From positions 1 to 39,904 of the forward strand of contig JAHZMC010000049.1 in assembly GCA_022599515.1 (NCBI GenBank): a stretch of 39,904 bases of DNA, read 5' to 3'. Every line of letters starts with the position of its first letter. Position 1 is the first letter of the stretch. The notes under the pieces were generated by a model. The model was not told the origin of the DNA and did no database searches. It worked only from the letters and a program-made list of their open reading frames with translations. Shown here one piece after another: positions 10,081-18,699 of the stretch. The DNA comes from Betaproteobacteria bacterium (GTDB lineage Bacteria > Pseudomonadota > Gammaproteobacteria > Burkholderiales > Methylophilaceae). The position numbers were made by a program, and so were the translations under genes.

Positions 10081-10512
10081 ATGCCATTAACCGAAATCAA
10101 TCATGTTAATTTCCGTACTGATCGTGAAACGATGCATATTCTGCGCGATTTTTATTGCGATGTTTTAGGCTTAACTATCGGTAAACGGGTTGCCAGTACC
10201 TCTTATGGTTATTGGTTGTATATTGGCAATAATGATGTTGTGCATTTAGCGGAATATAAAACGCCTGAGCCACCGCAATTGCATGTGCATGGCACTTTTG
10301 ATCATGTGTCGTTCACTAGTACGGATATGCCTGCAATGGAGGCGAATCTAACAGCGAATAATGTTGCTTATACAACGAGAATATTAGCTAGCGGTGTGCG
10401 TCAAATTAATCTAAAGGATCCAGCAGGTAATGGTGTTGAGCTGAATTTTGAAGAGTTTGGCGACCCTAATTACGATATGCGACCATCAGGAGAGCTAAGC
10501 AATATGGCATAA
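10081..10512 (+). CDS. VOC (glyoxalase/dioxygenase) superfamily protein
   Basis: A 143-residue vicinal-oxygen-chelate protein. It has the paired beta-alpha-beta-beta-beta pattern: INHVNFRTD then FYCDVLGLTIGKR in the first half, and FDHVSFTSTD, LKDPAGNGVELNFEEF in the second. Candidate metal ligands are the His of INHVNF, the His of FDHVSF and the Glu of VELNF. VOC proteins include glyoxalases, dioxygenases and resistance proteins; the substrate cannot be assigned here. Confidence 0.85.
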   Translation: MPLTEINHVNFRTDRETMHILRDFYCDVLGLTIGKRVASTSYGYWLYIGNNDVVHLAEYKTPEPPQLHVHGTFDHVSFTSTDMPAMEANLTANNVAYTTRILASGVRQINLKDPAGNGVELNFEEFGDPNYDMRPSGELSNMA

Positions 10513-10592
10513 ACTAAAATGGCTAAATTGTTGTAAGTTTTGCCATTATTAGCTGATTAATGTGATGCCAGTCACTTTTTTTATTCAAATAA

Positions 10593-10673
10593 AACTAAAA
10601 TAGCACTAAGTAGTCCTAATTTTAGTTAGCATCGTTAATGTATTGACGAGGGTTAGCCAATAAAGAGGCTAAC
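10593..10673. promoter_or_regulatory. Two inverted repeats upstream of the SoxYZ fusion gene
   Basis: AACTAAAAT (10593-10601) pairs with ATTTTAGTT (10619-10627) across 17 bases. GTTAGCC (10652-10658) pairs with GGCTAAC (10667-10673) across 8 bases. TTGACG at 10643-10648 resembles a -35 box, but no clear -10 follows at the right distance. These could be operator sites or leader hairpins controlling the SoxYZ gene. Confidence 0.4.
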
Positions 10674-10722
10674 AAAATAGTAATACTTAAAATAATGATG
10701 ATATAGTTGAGCGGGGTGAGCG

Positions 10723-11532
10723 ATGAAAGTGAGTAATCAATTAAATGTATTTTGGCTATTAGCAGCGATGCTCTTAACCATTAGTGTGTCAGCTTATGCG
10801 GAGGCCGATCCTAAGCTTTGGCCAGTGATGAAAGAGGCTTTTTTTGAAAAAAGGCCAATGCAAGAAGTTGATTTTATGAAAATCGAAGCACCTAAGCGTG
10901 CCGAGAGTGGCGCGCAAGTGCCAGTGTCTTATTCGATTGATACAGCAGCGGCAAAAGCGGCTGGCGTTAAACTTGTGAAGTTATATTCTTTTGTCGATGC
11001 AAATCCAATTCCATTAACAGCGACTTATCATTTAACCGATGCTTTGGGCGACTTTAATTTATCAACTCGTATTCGTTTTGAAACTGATGCTTTTGTGCGC
11101 TTAGTGGGTGAAGATGCGAATGGTAAGCTTTATTTGGCTTCACGTCCGATTCGCGCGGCGGGTGGTTGTGGTGGCATTGTCTCGAATGATGAAGCCGCTG
11201 TTAGAGCGGCGGCAGGTAAAATTAGAATGAAAGTCGATGCGCCTGAAAAGTTCGGAACAGCAACTTCAGCAAAAGTGAATATTAAGCATATTATGCGAAC
11301 TGGTTTGCAGCGTGATTTAGTTTCACAAGGTTTCTTGCCAGCGTTTTATATTAATAAAGCGAGCTTTAGCTACAATGGTAAGCCTCTGATGACGGTTGAT
11401 GTGAATGTGGGTACAGCAGAAGACCCTTACTTTAAGTTTAATTTTGTACCAGAAAAACCAGGTACATTTGAATTGGTAGCAACGGACAATGAAGGTAAAA
11501 CCTTTAAACAAGCGGTAGAAGTGAAGGGCTAG
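10723..11532 (+). CDS. SoxYZ-like carrier fusion protein, quinoprotein-associated type
   Basis: A 269-residue exported protein joining a SoxY-like and a SoxZ-like domain. Residues 1-26 form a signal peptide ending AYA. The SoxY part ends with the swinging-arm motif AAGGCGG, carrying Cys149, and the SoxZ-like part fills residues about 170-269. In sulfur oxidisers that Cys carries the substrate in the periplasm. Single-chain fusions of this kind are known as quinoprotein dehydrogenase-associated SoxYZ-like carriers and occur in methylotrophs without a full Sox system. No soxA, soxB, soxC or soxX is nearby, but a pqqA-like gene lies 0.6 kb downstream, which supports the quinoprotein link. The role is inferred. 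Confidence 0.87.
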   Translation: MKVSNQLNVFWLLAAMLLTISVSAYAEADPKLWPVMKEAFFEKRPMQEVDFMKIEAPKRAESGAQVPVSYSIDTAAAKAAGVKLVKLYSFVDANPIPLTATYHLTDALGDFNLSTRIRFETDAFVRLVGEDANGKLYLASRPIRAAGGCGGIVSNDEAAVRAAAGKIRMKVDAPEKFGTATSAKVNIKHIMRTGLQRDLVSQGFLPAFYINKASFSYNGKPLMTVDVNVGTAEDPYFKFNFVPEKPGTFELVATDNEGKTFKQAVEVKG

Positions 11533-11560
11533 GTTTTGATTGGCTAGCGATTGATTTCTT

Positions 11561-11586
11561 AAAAAGGCCTAGGTGAGGCCTTTTTT
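11561..11586 (+). terminator. Intrinsic terminator after the SoxYZ fusion gene
   Basis: AAAAAGGCCT (11561-11570) and AGGCCTTTTT (11576-11585) form a perfect 10-bp stem around a five-base loop, ending in six T. Confidence 0.88.
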
Positions 11587-11664
11587 ATTGCGTGTGAGTT
11601 TGATGCTAAAAAAATAGCAAGCTAGTTGGGTTTATTTATCAGATATGAAAATGGAGAAGCAGTA

Positions 11665-12084
11665 ATGAAAAGTTATAAAAAAGAGCTTTGGTTTAATATT
11701 CCAGCACGCATGGATTTTGAAAACATCACAGATCAAGTGAGAGAATGTTTGCGCGAAAGTGGCATTCAAGAAGGCCTTTGCCTCGTCAATGCGATGCATA
11801 TTTCAGCCAGTGTATTTATTAATGATGACGAACGTGGTTTGCATCATGATTACAAAGTTTGGTTGGAAGCGTTGGTGCCACATGAACCATTAAGTCATTA
11901 TCGCCATAACGATACCGGAGAAGATAATGCGGATGCGCATATTAAGCGCCAAGTAATGGGGCGTGAAGTTGTGGTTGCAGTAACTGAAGGCCAGTTAGAC
12001 TTTGGTCCGTGGGAACAGATTTTTTACGGTGAGTTTGATGGGAGGCGTAAAAAACGTGTGCTAGTTAAAATTATTGGTGAGTAA
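11665..12084 (+). CDS. YjbQ/UPF0047 family protein (secondary thiamine-phosphate synthase type)
   Basis: The frame opens at a TTG (11626), but the ATG at 11665 has GGAGAA six bases upstream and gives the usual length of 139 residues. The family pattern is plain: [27 protein letters not shown]-like [28 protein letters not shown] and [16 protein letters not shown]. Conserved His, Asp and Glu residues in these segments form the likely active site. E. coli YjbQ shows weak thiamine-phosphate synthase activity, but its physiological role is unsettled. It is a single-gene unit between two terminators. Confidence 0.9.
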   Translation: MKSYKKELWFNIPARMDFENITDQVRECLRESGIQEGLCLVNAMHISASVFINDDERGLHHDYKVWLEALVPHEPLSHYRHNDTGEDNADAHIKRQVMGREVVVAVTEGQLDFGPWEQIFYGEFDGRRKKRVLVKIIGE

Positions 12085-12104
12085 TTCACGATTATTTAGT
12101 AAAT

Positions 12105-12132
12105 AAAAAAGGGAGCAATTGCTCCCTTTTTT
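12105..12132. terminator. Bidirectional terminator between yjbQ-like and pqqA-like genes
   Basis: GGGAGCAATTGCTCCC (12111-12126) is a perfect palindrome flanked by six A on the left and six T on the right. It can end both the plus-strand yjbQ-like gene and the minus-strand pqqA-like gene. Confidence 0.9.
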
Positions 12133-12148
12133 GAACATAAGCAAACGC

Positions 12149-12220
12149 TTATTTATTCTTTACGTTCATTGTTACTTCTAAGCCAAAACGCATTTCAGTC
12201 GCTGCTGGTGTTGTCCACAT
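12149..12220 (-). CDS. pqqA: PqqA-like coenzyme PQQ precursor peptide with Tyr-to-Asn change
   Basis: A 23-codon gene on the minus strand. It starts MWTTPAATEMRFGLEVT and continues M-N-V-K-N-K. Length and alignment match PqqA, the ribosomal peptide whose Glu15 and Tyr19 are cross-linked and cut out to make the cofactor PQQ. Glu15 is present within GLEVT, but residue 19 is Asn (AAC, plus-strand 12164-12166), one base from the expected TAC. The ribosome site AAGGAG (12228-12233) is 7 bases from the ATG, and a terminator follows at 12105-12132, so it looks like an expressed unit. No pqqB-E genes are in the window. It may be an inactive extra copy or a decoy; a full-length working pqqA would then exist elsewhere. 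Confidence 0.85.
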   Translation of the reverse strand: MWTTPAATEMRFGLEVTMNVKNK

Positions 12221-12308
12221 AATATTTCTCCTTAGTTAAATAAGCGGCAATACATTGCATTACCGTAAAAACATTATGTCGGTTTTATAATCATCCAGAT
12301 AGATAACA

Positions 12309-12355
12309 TTCATGATTGCGGCTTCACCAAAATCATGAACACATCTCATGATTTT
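12309..12355. promoter_or_regulatory. TCATGATT repeats and 10-bp inverted repeat upstream of pqqA-like gene
   Basis: AAAATCATGA (12329-12338) and TCATGATTTT (12346-12355) are perfectly inverted around 7 bases. A further TCATGATT copy stands at 12310-12317, exactly 36 bases before the one at 12346-12353. There is no T-run, so an operator array is likelier than a terminator. It lies between the CBS gene stop and the pqqA-like start, in the likely control region of the latter. Confidence 0.45.
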
Positions 12356-12387
12356 GAGCATTAAATCTAATTAACTATGAATATCAA

Positions 12388-12819
12388 TTAACTACGTATA
12401 TAGCTTTCCAATTGTGCGATTAACTCTTCTTGATATTCAATCGTTGCTTTCACCAAATCACCAATGGATAACATGCCAATCATTTCGTCATCTTCCATCA
12501 CAGGTAAATGCCGCACACGTTTATTAGTCATGGTGCTCATCGCGCTCGCCACAAAGTCATTCGCTTGGCCATAGCTTAATTTGCTAGTCATTACTTCGCT
12601 AACATTAGTTGTTCTTGATGCTTTATTTTTTAATGCTACTTCACGCGCATAATCACGCTCAGAAAAAATGCCGACTAGTTTGGTATCTTCCATTACAGCC
12701 AGTGCGCCTATCCCCTTCTCTGCCATCAAGACCAACGCCTCGAAAATGCTTTTATCTGGTGCAATGCTAATAATTTCTTGATGTTGTTTTTCTTTAAGTA
12801 TTTGTTTTAATGTTTTCAT
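12388..12819 (-). CDS. CBS-pair domain protein
   Basis: A 143-residue soluble protein made of two CBS domains. The first contains SIFEALVLMAEKGIGALAVM and VGIFSERDYAREV, the second DFVASAMSTMTNKRVRHLPVM and MIGMLSIGDLV. CBS pairs bind adenosyl nucleotides and sense energy state. With no fused effector domain, the target is unknown. It is divergent from the EamA gene, with 68 bases between them containing an AT-rich TATAATATAAT stretch (12860-12870). Confidence 0.92.
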   Translation of the reverse strand: MKTLKQILKEKQHQEIISIAPDKSIFEALVLMAEKGIGALAVMEDTKLVGIFSERDYAREVALKNKASRTTNVSEVMTSKLSYGQANDFVASAMSTMTNKRVRHLPVMEDDEMIGMLSIGDLVKATIEYQEELIAQLESYIRS

Positions 12820-12887
12820 GTTTTTGCTCCCTCTCGCAACGAGATAAAAATATACACCTTATAATATAATCTGCAAATAATTAAGTC

Positions 12888-13805
12888 ATGATGATGAATC
12901 ATTCTCAAACAATTAAAGCATTTTTGGCCTTGTTCATCCTCGCATTTTTTTGGGGTTATAACTGGGTGGTAATGAAAAGTGCATTGCAATTTGCAGGTGT
13001 ATTTCAGTTTATTGCATTGCGTACGGGTATTGGCGCGATTTGTTTGTTTATTTTAATTGCCATGATGCGTAAACCATTCAAGATTAAATGTTTGCCGACG
13101 CTATTATTGCTCGGCTTACTACAAACCAGCGGTTTTACTAGTTTGCTGATGTGGGCACTGGTAGAGGGCGGTGCGGGAAAAACAGCAGTGTTGACCTATA
13201 CTATGCCATTTTGGGTTATGTTATTGGCTTGGCCATTATTGGGTGAAAAACTACAAGGCGTGCAATGGCTTGCTGCCATTTTATCGGCAATGGGGATTGT
13301 GCTAATTCTCGATCCACTGCATCTAGGCGCTGACCAATTCAGCATGTTTTTAGCGGTGCTGTCTGGCGTTTGTTGGGCGCTGGCAGTTATCGTCGCAAAA
13401 CAACTACATCAAAAAGCACCAGAGCTTGATTTACTAACGCTTACCGCTTGGCAAATGTTGTTTGGCAGCATTCCAATTTTAATTGCTGCATGGCTAATTC
13501 CCGCGCCAGTTATTCAATGGACACCTTATTTTATTGGCGCTGTGATCTATAACGCCATCTTTTGCAATGCATTGGCTTGGCTACTATGGCTTTATGCCTT
13601 GCAGCGCTTGCAAGCTGGGGTTGCGAGCATGACGAGTATGCTCGCGCCTGTTGTTGGCATGGTTGCCGCATGGCTGCAACTAAGTGAAGTGCCAAACCAT
13701 GCTGAATTATGGGGAATGTTATTGATTGGCTTAGCATTGTTGTTAATTTCATATTTTAGTATCAAACAACATGTGCCAATTGATTCGGCAATGGCGCAGG
13801 ATTAG
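12888..13805 (+). CDS. EamA/DMT family transporter
   Basis: A 305-residue inner-membrane protein with about ten helices arranged as two EamA repeats. Helix 1 reads LFILAFFWGYNWVVMKSAL; repeat 2 begins near FLAVLSGVCWALAVIVAKQL. The family exports small metabolites or amino acids, and the substrate cannot be read. The gene begins with three consecutive ATG codons, so the exact start is open by two residues. The yebC frame follows directly. Confidence 0.9.
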   Translation: MMMNHSQTIKAFLALFILAFFWGYNWVVMKSALQFAGVFQFIALRTGIGAICLFILIAMMRKPFKIKCLPTLLLLGLLQTSGFTSLLMWALVEGGAGKTAVLTYTMPFWVMLLAWPLLGEKLQGVQWLAAILSAMGIVLILDPLHLGADQFSMFLAVLSGVCWALAVIVAKQLHQKAPELDLLTLTAWQMLFGSIPILIAAWLIPAPVIQWTPYFIGAVIYNAIFCNALAWLLWLYALQRLQAGVASMTSMLAPVVGMVAAWLQLSEVPNHAELWGMLLIGLALLLISYFSIKQHVPIDSAMAQD

Positions 13806-13898
13806 ATGAATAAACAAGATGAGCAAACAAGATTAGTTAGGCAAAATAGTGAACATGATAGAATTCAATTTTTTGAAACATGGTTAGGGTTAAGTAAT

Positions 13899-14627
13899 AT
13901 GGCTGGACATAGTAAATGGGCAAATATACAACACCGCAAAGGTCGTCAAGATGCAAAACGCGGTAAGATTTTTACTAAATTGATTAAGGAAATTACCGTC
14001 GCTGCGCGTTTAGGTGGTGGTGATCCTGATATGAACCCTCGCTTGCGTGCGGCAATTATTGCGGCTAAAGATGAGAATATGCCGTCTGATAATATTGCCC
14101 GCGCTGTCAAAAAAGGGACAGGTGAGCTTGAAGGTGTGAACTATGAAGAGATTCGTTACGAAGGCTATGGTATTAATGGTGCGGCGATTATTATTGATTG
14201 TATGACGGATAATAAACAACGTGCGGTTGCCGATGTGCGTCATGCGTTAACCAAAAACGGTGGCAATCTTGGTACTGATGGTTCTGTTGCGTTTATGTTT
14301 GACCATTGTGGTCAGTTGATTTTTGAACCAGGTGCCGATGAAGATGCCATTATGGAAATCGCATTAGAAGCGGGTGCAGAAGACATTATCAATAATGACG
14401 ATGGTAGTATTGAAGTGATTACGCTACCAACAGAGTTTATGGCTGTTAAAGAAGCATTAGCAGCGGTTGGTCATACAGCAGCGGTAGCCGAAGTTACCAT
14501 GAAGCCGCAAACAGAAGTGGTGTTGACAGGCGATGAAGGTGCAAAAATGCAGAAGATTCTTGATACCTTAGAAGATTTGGATGATGTGCAAGATGTCTAT
14601 ACTTCTGCGGTGATTGAAGACGATTGA
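13899..14627 (+). CDS. yebC: YebC/PmpR family protein
   Basis: A TACO1/YebC family protein of 242 residues, beginning [20 protein letters not shown]. The family regulates transcription or helps ribosomes through difficult sequences; which applies here is unknown. The open frame extends 31 codons upstream to 13806, but those residues are not family-like, so the ATG at 13899 is chosen. Conserved segments [18 protein letters not shown] and [15 protein letters not shown] are present. It precedes ruvC, a very common order. Confidence 0.95.
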   Translation: MAGHSKWANIQHRKGRQDAKRGKIFTKLIKEITVAARLGGGDPDMNPRLRAAIIAAKDENMPSDNIARAVKKGTGELEGVNYEEIRYEGYGINGAAIIIDCMTDNKQRAVADVRHALTKNGGNLGTDGSVAFMFDHCGQLIFEPGADEDAIMEIALEAGAEDIINNDDGSIEVITLPTEFMAVKEALAAVGHTAAVAEVTMKPQTEVVLTGDEGAKMQKILDTLEDLDDVQDVYTSAVIEDD

Positions 14628-14658
14628 TGATTGATTCAATGTTGGAAACTCAGCTATA

Positions 14659-15207
14659 GTGAGTAACTTAAGAGTTCTAGGGATTGACCCAGGCTTGCGT
14701 CTCACTGGCTTTGGTGTAATTGAAAAAGCTGGCGAAAAAATTCAATATATCGCTAGTGGGACGATTAAAACGGCTAGCGGTAAAAAAACAGATAGAGAAG
14801 AATTGCCTGCACGATTAAAAATCATTTTGGATGGCTTGTTTGAAGTGATTGATACTTATCAACCGAACCAAGTGGCAATTGAAAAAGTGTTTGTCAATGT
14901 CAATCCGCAATCTACCCTTTTATTAGGTCAAGCACGCGGCGCAGCAATCAGTGCGGCGGTGATTAGAGAGTTGGAAGTGGCTGAATATACGGCATTACAA
15001 GTTAAGCAGTCTGTGGTTGGTAATGGGCACGCCAAAAAAGAGCAGGTGCAAGAGATGGTGAAACGCTTATTAATGCTGCCTGCTACGCCCGGTGAAGACT
15101 CTGCTGATGCTTTGGCTTGTGCTATTTGCCATGTGCATGGCGGTCAAGGCTTGGGGCAGTTGGCCACAAAAGGCTTTCGTGTGAAAAATGGTCGGTTAAT
15201 TGGCTAG
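14659..15207 (+). CDS. ruvC: Holliday junction resolvase RuvC
   Basis: The endonuclease that cuts Holliday junctions moved by RuvAB. It is 182 residues with a GTG start (14659). All four acidic catalytic residues can be placed: Asp10 ([12 protein letters not shown]), Glu75 (AIEKVF), Asp147 and Asp150 (EDSADALA). The segment [14 protein letters not shown] is typical. It is first in the ruvC-ruvA-ruvB group. Confidence 0.97.
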   Translation: MSNLRVLGIDPGLRLTGFGVIEKAGEKIQYIASGTIKTASGKKTDREELPARLKIILDGLFEVIDTYQPNQVAIEKVFVNVNPQSTLLLGQARGAAISAAVIRELEVAEYTALQVKQSVVGNGHAKKEQVQEMVKRLLMLPATPGEDSADALACAICHVHGGQGLGQLATKGFRVKNGRLIG

Positions 15208-15229
15208 TTAAATTAGGATTAGATGAGAA

Positions 15230-15802
15230 ATGATTGCTCGCCTCCATGGTAAATTGTTAGAAAAAACACCACCGTTAATTATCATTGATTGTGCTGGTGT
15301 GGGTTATGAGGTCGAAGTGCCAATGAGTACTTTTTATGGCTTGCCAGAAGTCGGTGCGGCTGTGACGCTATTAATTCATATGGTTGTGCGCGAGGATGCG
15401 CAGTTGTTGTATGGTTTTGGCTCAGCGCAAGAAAAGGGGACATTCAGACAGCTGCTTAAAGTGAATGGCATAGGCGCAAAGTCTGCGCTGGCTATTTTGA
15501 GCGGTGTTTCTATAGATGATTTAGTGGCTGCGCTGAGTAGTCAGGATGTCGCTTTATTAACGCGTATTCCAGGTGTAGGCAAAAAAACGGCTGAGCGCTT
15601 GTTGTTGGAGTTAAAAGATAAATTCGGAGCAACTGGTTTACAGGTTGCGGCAGGACAAAAAACAGCAGTACAAGATGTATTAAATGCTTTATTAGCATTA
15701 GGTTATAACGAGCGTGAAGCGATGGCAGCTGTTAAACCATTAGACAAAGATATTTCAGTCTCAGAAGGCATTAAGCAAGCACTAAAAGCGATGTCGAAAT
15801 AA
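15230..15802 (+). CDS. ruvA: Holliday junction DNA helicase subunit RuvA
   Basis: The junction-binding tetramer that positions RuvB. 190 residues, starting [15 protein letters not shown]. The N-terminal OB domain is followed by two helix-hairpin-helix motifs ([15 protein letters not shown] and [18 protein letters not shown]) and a C-terminal domain ([16 protein letters not shown]) that contacts RuvB. The stop is directly followed by the ATG of the EAL remnant, which now separates it from ruvB. Confidence 0.97.
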   Translation: MIARLHGKLLEKTPPLIIIDCAGVGYEVEVPMSTFYGLPEVGAAVTLLIHMVVREDAQLLYGFGSAQEKGTFRQLLKVNGIGAKSALAILSGVSIDDLVAALSSQDVALLTRIPGVGKKTAERLLLELKDKFGATGLQVAAGQKTAVQDVLNALLALGYNEREAMAAVKPLDKDISVSEGIKQALKAMSK

Positions 15803-16456
15803 ATGCAAAACTTAGGCATTCAATCAAGAGTTGTTTTATTGGGTGCTTTGCCAGCCGTCTTGTTTTCCATTGTGTTAGCGGGTTATGCCATTGCAACCGT
15901 CTTTACCACGTTAGAAGATTCACATTATGAACGCGGGCATATGATTGCTGCTCAATTAGCACCAGCTGCCGAAAATGACTTGATTTTAGAAGATGTGCAG
16001 CGCTTGCAGGCCTTGACGCAGCAACTGCTTTCTATAGAGCAAGAATTACGCGCAGTTGTGATTACGGATACTCATGGCGATGTGCTAGCCAGCAGTGGTC
16101 AGACGATTAAATTAATTGCCATACTTAGAAAGTTAGGCTGTAAATTTGCGCTGGATGACTTTGGTAGCGGCATGTCTTCTTTTATGTATTTGAAAAAATT
16201 TGCGGTCGATTATTTGAAAATTGATGGCTCTTTTGTTAAAGAAATTCATCTCAACACCATTGATTATGCAACCGTGCAATCCATCCATTCCGTTGCACAA
16301 GCACTGAATATTAAAACGGTTGCTGAATATGTTGAAAACGATGCTATTTTGCAGGAGTTAGTGTCAATCGGCGTCGCTTACGGTCAAGGCAATCGCTTGG
16401 GCGAGCCTATTGAGTTGAAACATTTGATAGAAAACCTTTCTAAGGTAGAATCGTAA
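15803..16456 (+). pseudogene. Internally deleted EAL-domain signalling protein (fused remnant)
   Basis: A 217-residue frame joining two ends of what appears to have been a large sensor. Residues 1-99 look like the start of a membrane sensor: helix LLGALPAVLFSIVLAGYAI, then a periplasmic region with AVVITDTHGDVLASSG. From about residue 101 the sequence is the second half of an EAL c-di-GMP phosphodiesterase domain: LRKLGCKFALDDFGSGMSSF, YLKIDGSFV, KTVAEYVEN. The second membrane helix, HAMP, GGDEF and first half of EAL (including the Glu-Ala-Leu motif) are missing, so enzymatic activity is not expected. The frame is intact, so a protein could still be made. It sits directly after ruvA. Confidence 0.75.
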
Positions 16457-16522
16457 TTCCTAAGTCAAGCTGACTGTTACATGAGCAAGGCTCACACCAT
16501 ATTGCAATATGATTGAAATTCA

Positions 16523-17566
16523 ATGATTGAAACCGAGCGTTTAATAGCACCAGCCGCGGAAAGCCCGCAAGAAGAAGCAGTAGAGCGTGCTTTACGCCCC
16601 AAAGTATTAGATGAATATGTAGGGCAAGAAAAAGCCAGAGGCCAGTTAGAAATTTTTATTAATGCGGCAAGAGGCAGAAGTGAAGCACTTGACCATGTCT
16701 TATTATTTGGCCCACCTGGTTTAGGTAAAACCACATTAGCCCATATTATTGCACGTGAAATGGGCGTTAATCTGCGCCAAACTTCTGGCCCTGTGTTAGA
16801 GCGGGCTGGTGATTTAGCCGCATTGTTGACCAATTTAGAACCCAATGACATTTTATTTATAGATGAAATTCATCGACTATCTCCCGTTGTCGAAGAGATT
16901 TTATACCCTGCGATGGAAGATTATCGGCTTGATATTATGATAGGCGAAGGCCCGGCGGCACGTTCTGTGCGCTTAGATTTAGCACCATTTACCTTAGTTG
17001 GCGCAACCACGCGGGCAGGCATGCTGACCAATCCATTGCGTGATCGATTCGGCATTGTGTCACGATTAGAGTTTTATACTATCGAAGAGTTAGGTCGTAT
17101 TGTTTCGCGTAGCGCAGGCTTGTTAGAGTTAACGATGACAGATACAGGGGCGGCAGAAATTGCCAAACGTTCAAGAGGCACGCCTCGAATTGCCAATCGT
17201 TTGCTCAGGCGAGTAAGGGATTACGCACAAGTTAAATCAGATGGCGTAGTCAGTGCGGAAATTGCCGATGCCGCTTTGCAAATGCTGGATGTGGATAAAT
17301 TGGGTTTTGATGTAATGGATAGAAAACTCCTGCAAGCCGTATTAGAAAAATTTGGTGGCGGCCCTGTAGGTTTAGATAATTTGGCAGCAGCAATTGGTGA
17401 AGAACGTGACACTATTGAAGATGTATTAGAGCCTTATTTGATTCAGCAAGGTTATTTAATGCGCACTCCACGCGGGCGCGTGGCAACCAGTTTGGCCTAT
17501 CAACATTTTGGTTTAGCTGTGCCCAGTCATTTAGCCAATGGTGAGCTTTGGCAGCAACCATCATGA
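16523..17566 (+). CDS. ruvB: Holliday junction DNA helicase subunit RuvB
   Basis: The AAA+ motor that drives branch migration. 347 residues: Walker A GPPGLGKT (63-70), Walker B with [10 protein letters not shown], sensor 1 GATTRAG, arginine-rich sensor 2 region [17 protein letters not shown], and a C-terminal winged helix ([24 protein letters not shown]). The ribosome site is weak. It is 66 bases after the EAL remnant and 6 bases before ybgC. Confidence 0.97.
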   Translation: MIETERLIAPAAESPQEEAVERALRPKVLDEYVGQEKARGQLEIFINAARGRSEALDHVLLFGPPGLGKTTLAHIIAREMGVNLRQTSGPVLERAGDLAALLTNLEPNDILFIDEIHRLSPVVEEILYPAMEDYRLDIMIGEGPAARSVRLDLAPFTLVGATTRAGMLTNPLRDRFGIVSRLEFYTIEELGRIVSRSAGLLELTMTDTGAAEIAKRSRGTPRIANRLLRRVRDYAQVKSDGVVSAEIADAALQMLDVDKLGFDVMDRKLLQAVLEKFGGGPVGLDNLAAAIGEERDTIEDVLEPYLIQQGYLMRTPRGRVATSLAYQHFGLAVPSHLANGELWQQPS

Positions 17567-17572
17567 TTTTGC

Positions 17573-17995
17573 ATGAATAATCTTTGCAATAACCCACCAG
17601 TCTTTCATTGGCCTGTTCGCGTCTATTACGAGGATACTGATGCTGGTGGCGTGGTGTATCACAGCCAGTATTTGAACTTTATGGAGCGTGCACGGACAGA
17701 ATGGTTGCGCTCACTGGGTTTTGAGCAAGCGGCATTGAGAGAATCTCTAAACATCCTTTTCGTTGTGCACAGCATGCAAATTCAATTTAAAAAATCTGCA
17801 CGATTTGATGATTTGCTTTCAGTCGAGACGCAATTAACGCAGCTAAGATTAGGTAGTTTTGAATGTAGCCAACAAATTGTGAGAGAAGAAGAACGATTAA
17901 TCCAAGCGCAGGTTAAAATAGCTTGTGTGGACGCAATCACTTATAAACCGACGGGCATTCCAGCCCCAATAAAACTCAGTATGGAGTCAATATGA
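17573..17995 (+). CDS. ybgC: Tol-Pal-associated acyl-CoA thioesterase YbgC
   Basis: A hot-dog fold thioesterase of 140 residues, the usual first gene of the tol-pal cluster. The 4-hydroxybenzoyl-CoA thioesterase-like motif YYEDTDAGGVVYHSQYL places the catalytic Asp at residue 23. It acts on acyl-CoA or acyl-ACP and is thought to tie phospholipid metabolism to the Tol-Pal machine. Its stop overlaps the tolQ start (ATGA at 17992-17995). Confidence 0.95.
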   Translation: MNNLCNNPPVFHWPVRVYYEDTDAGGVVYHSQYLNFMERARTEWLRSLGFEQAALRESLNILFVVHSMQIQFKKSARFDDLLSVETQLTQLRLGSFECSQQIVREEERLIQAQVKIACVDAITYKPTGIPAPIKLSMESI

Positions 17996-18672
17996 ATGCA
18001 GTAAATGACATGTCATTAATCACCTTGATTACTGGTGCAAGCTTGCCCGTGCAATTAGTGATGATTATCTTGTTAGTCACCTCACTTTTGTCATGGTGGT
18101 ATATTTTCTTAAAGCACTTCACCATTCGTGATGCGGAAAGTGATGCTGATGATTTTGAGTCAAGTTTTTGGATGGGCGGCAATTTAGATACTTTCTATGA
18201 CGCGGTCACTGCCAACAAACGTCGTGGCAAGTTGCAAGGGATGGCCACTATATTTGAAGCTGGTTATGATGAATTTAGGAAGCATAAAAATGATGGTGAC
18301 CAAGATGCTGGTGATATTGTAGAAGGTGCACGACGTGCCATGCGCGCGACCTATAACCGCGAAATGGACAACTTAGATGCGCATTTGCCTTTCCTTGCTT
18401 CCGTTGCGTCGGTGAGTCCGTATATCGGTTTGTTTGGTACCGTTTGGGGCATTATGAATTCATTCCGTGGTTTATCCAATGTGGCGCAAGCTACCCTGAG
18501 TCAAGTTGCCCCAGGCATTGCAGAAGCCCTCATTGCAACGGCTATTGGCTTATTTGCCGCGATTCCTGCTGTGATTGCTTACAACCGTTATGCAGCCAGT
18601 GTTGATCGGCTTGCAGTGCGTTACGAAAGCTTTATGGAAGAGTTCACCAATATTTTGCAACGTCGTGCTTAG
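17992..18672 (+). CDS. tolQ: Tol-Pal system proton channel subunit TolQ
   Basis: An inner-membrane MotA/ExbB-type protein of 226 residues. Helix 1 is at VMIILLVTSLLSWWYIF; helices 2 and 3 follow residue 130, with FLASVASVSPYIGLFGTVWGIM and IAEALIATAIGLFAAIPAVIAYN. With TolR it harvests proton motive force to energise TolA. The four-base overlap with ybgC suggests translational coupling. Confidence 0.97.
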   Translation: MNAVNDMSLITLITGASLPVQLVMIILLVTSLLSWWYIFLKHFTIRDAESDADDFESSFWMGGNLDTFYDAVTANKRRGKLQGMATIFEAGYDEFRKHKNDGDQDAGDIVEGARRAMRATYNREMDNLDAHLPFLASVASVSPYIGLFGTVWGIMNSFRGLSNVAQATLSQVAPGIAEALIATAIGLFAAIPAVIAYNRYAASVDRLAVRYESFMEEFTNILQRRA

Positions 18673-18699
18673 ACAAGTTTCTTGAACAAGGAGAATTGA

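Noticed and set aside
10563..10583. Possible terminator after the VOC gene
   Set aside because: The stem GTGA/TCAC is only four pairs, although a T-run follows; too weak to call.
12860..12870. Promoter for the EamA gene at TATAATATAAT
   Set aside because: The -10-like boxes are good, but no -35 at acceptable spacing could be found, and AT-rich sequence gives such matches by chance.
13806..13898. 31-codon extension of yebC
   Set aside because: MAGHSKW at 13899 is the conserved family start; the upstream residues look like translated spacer.
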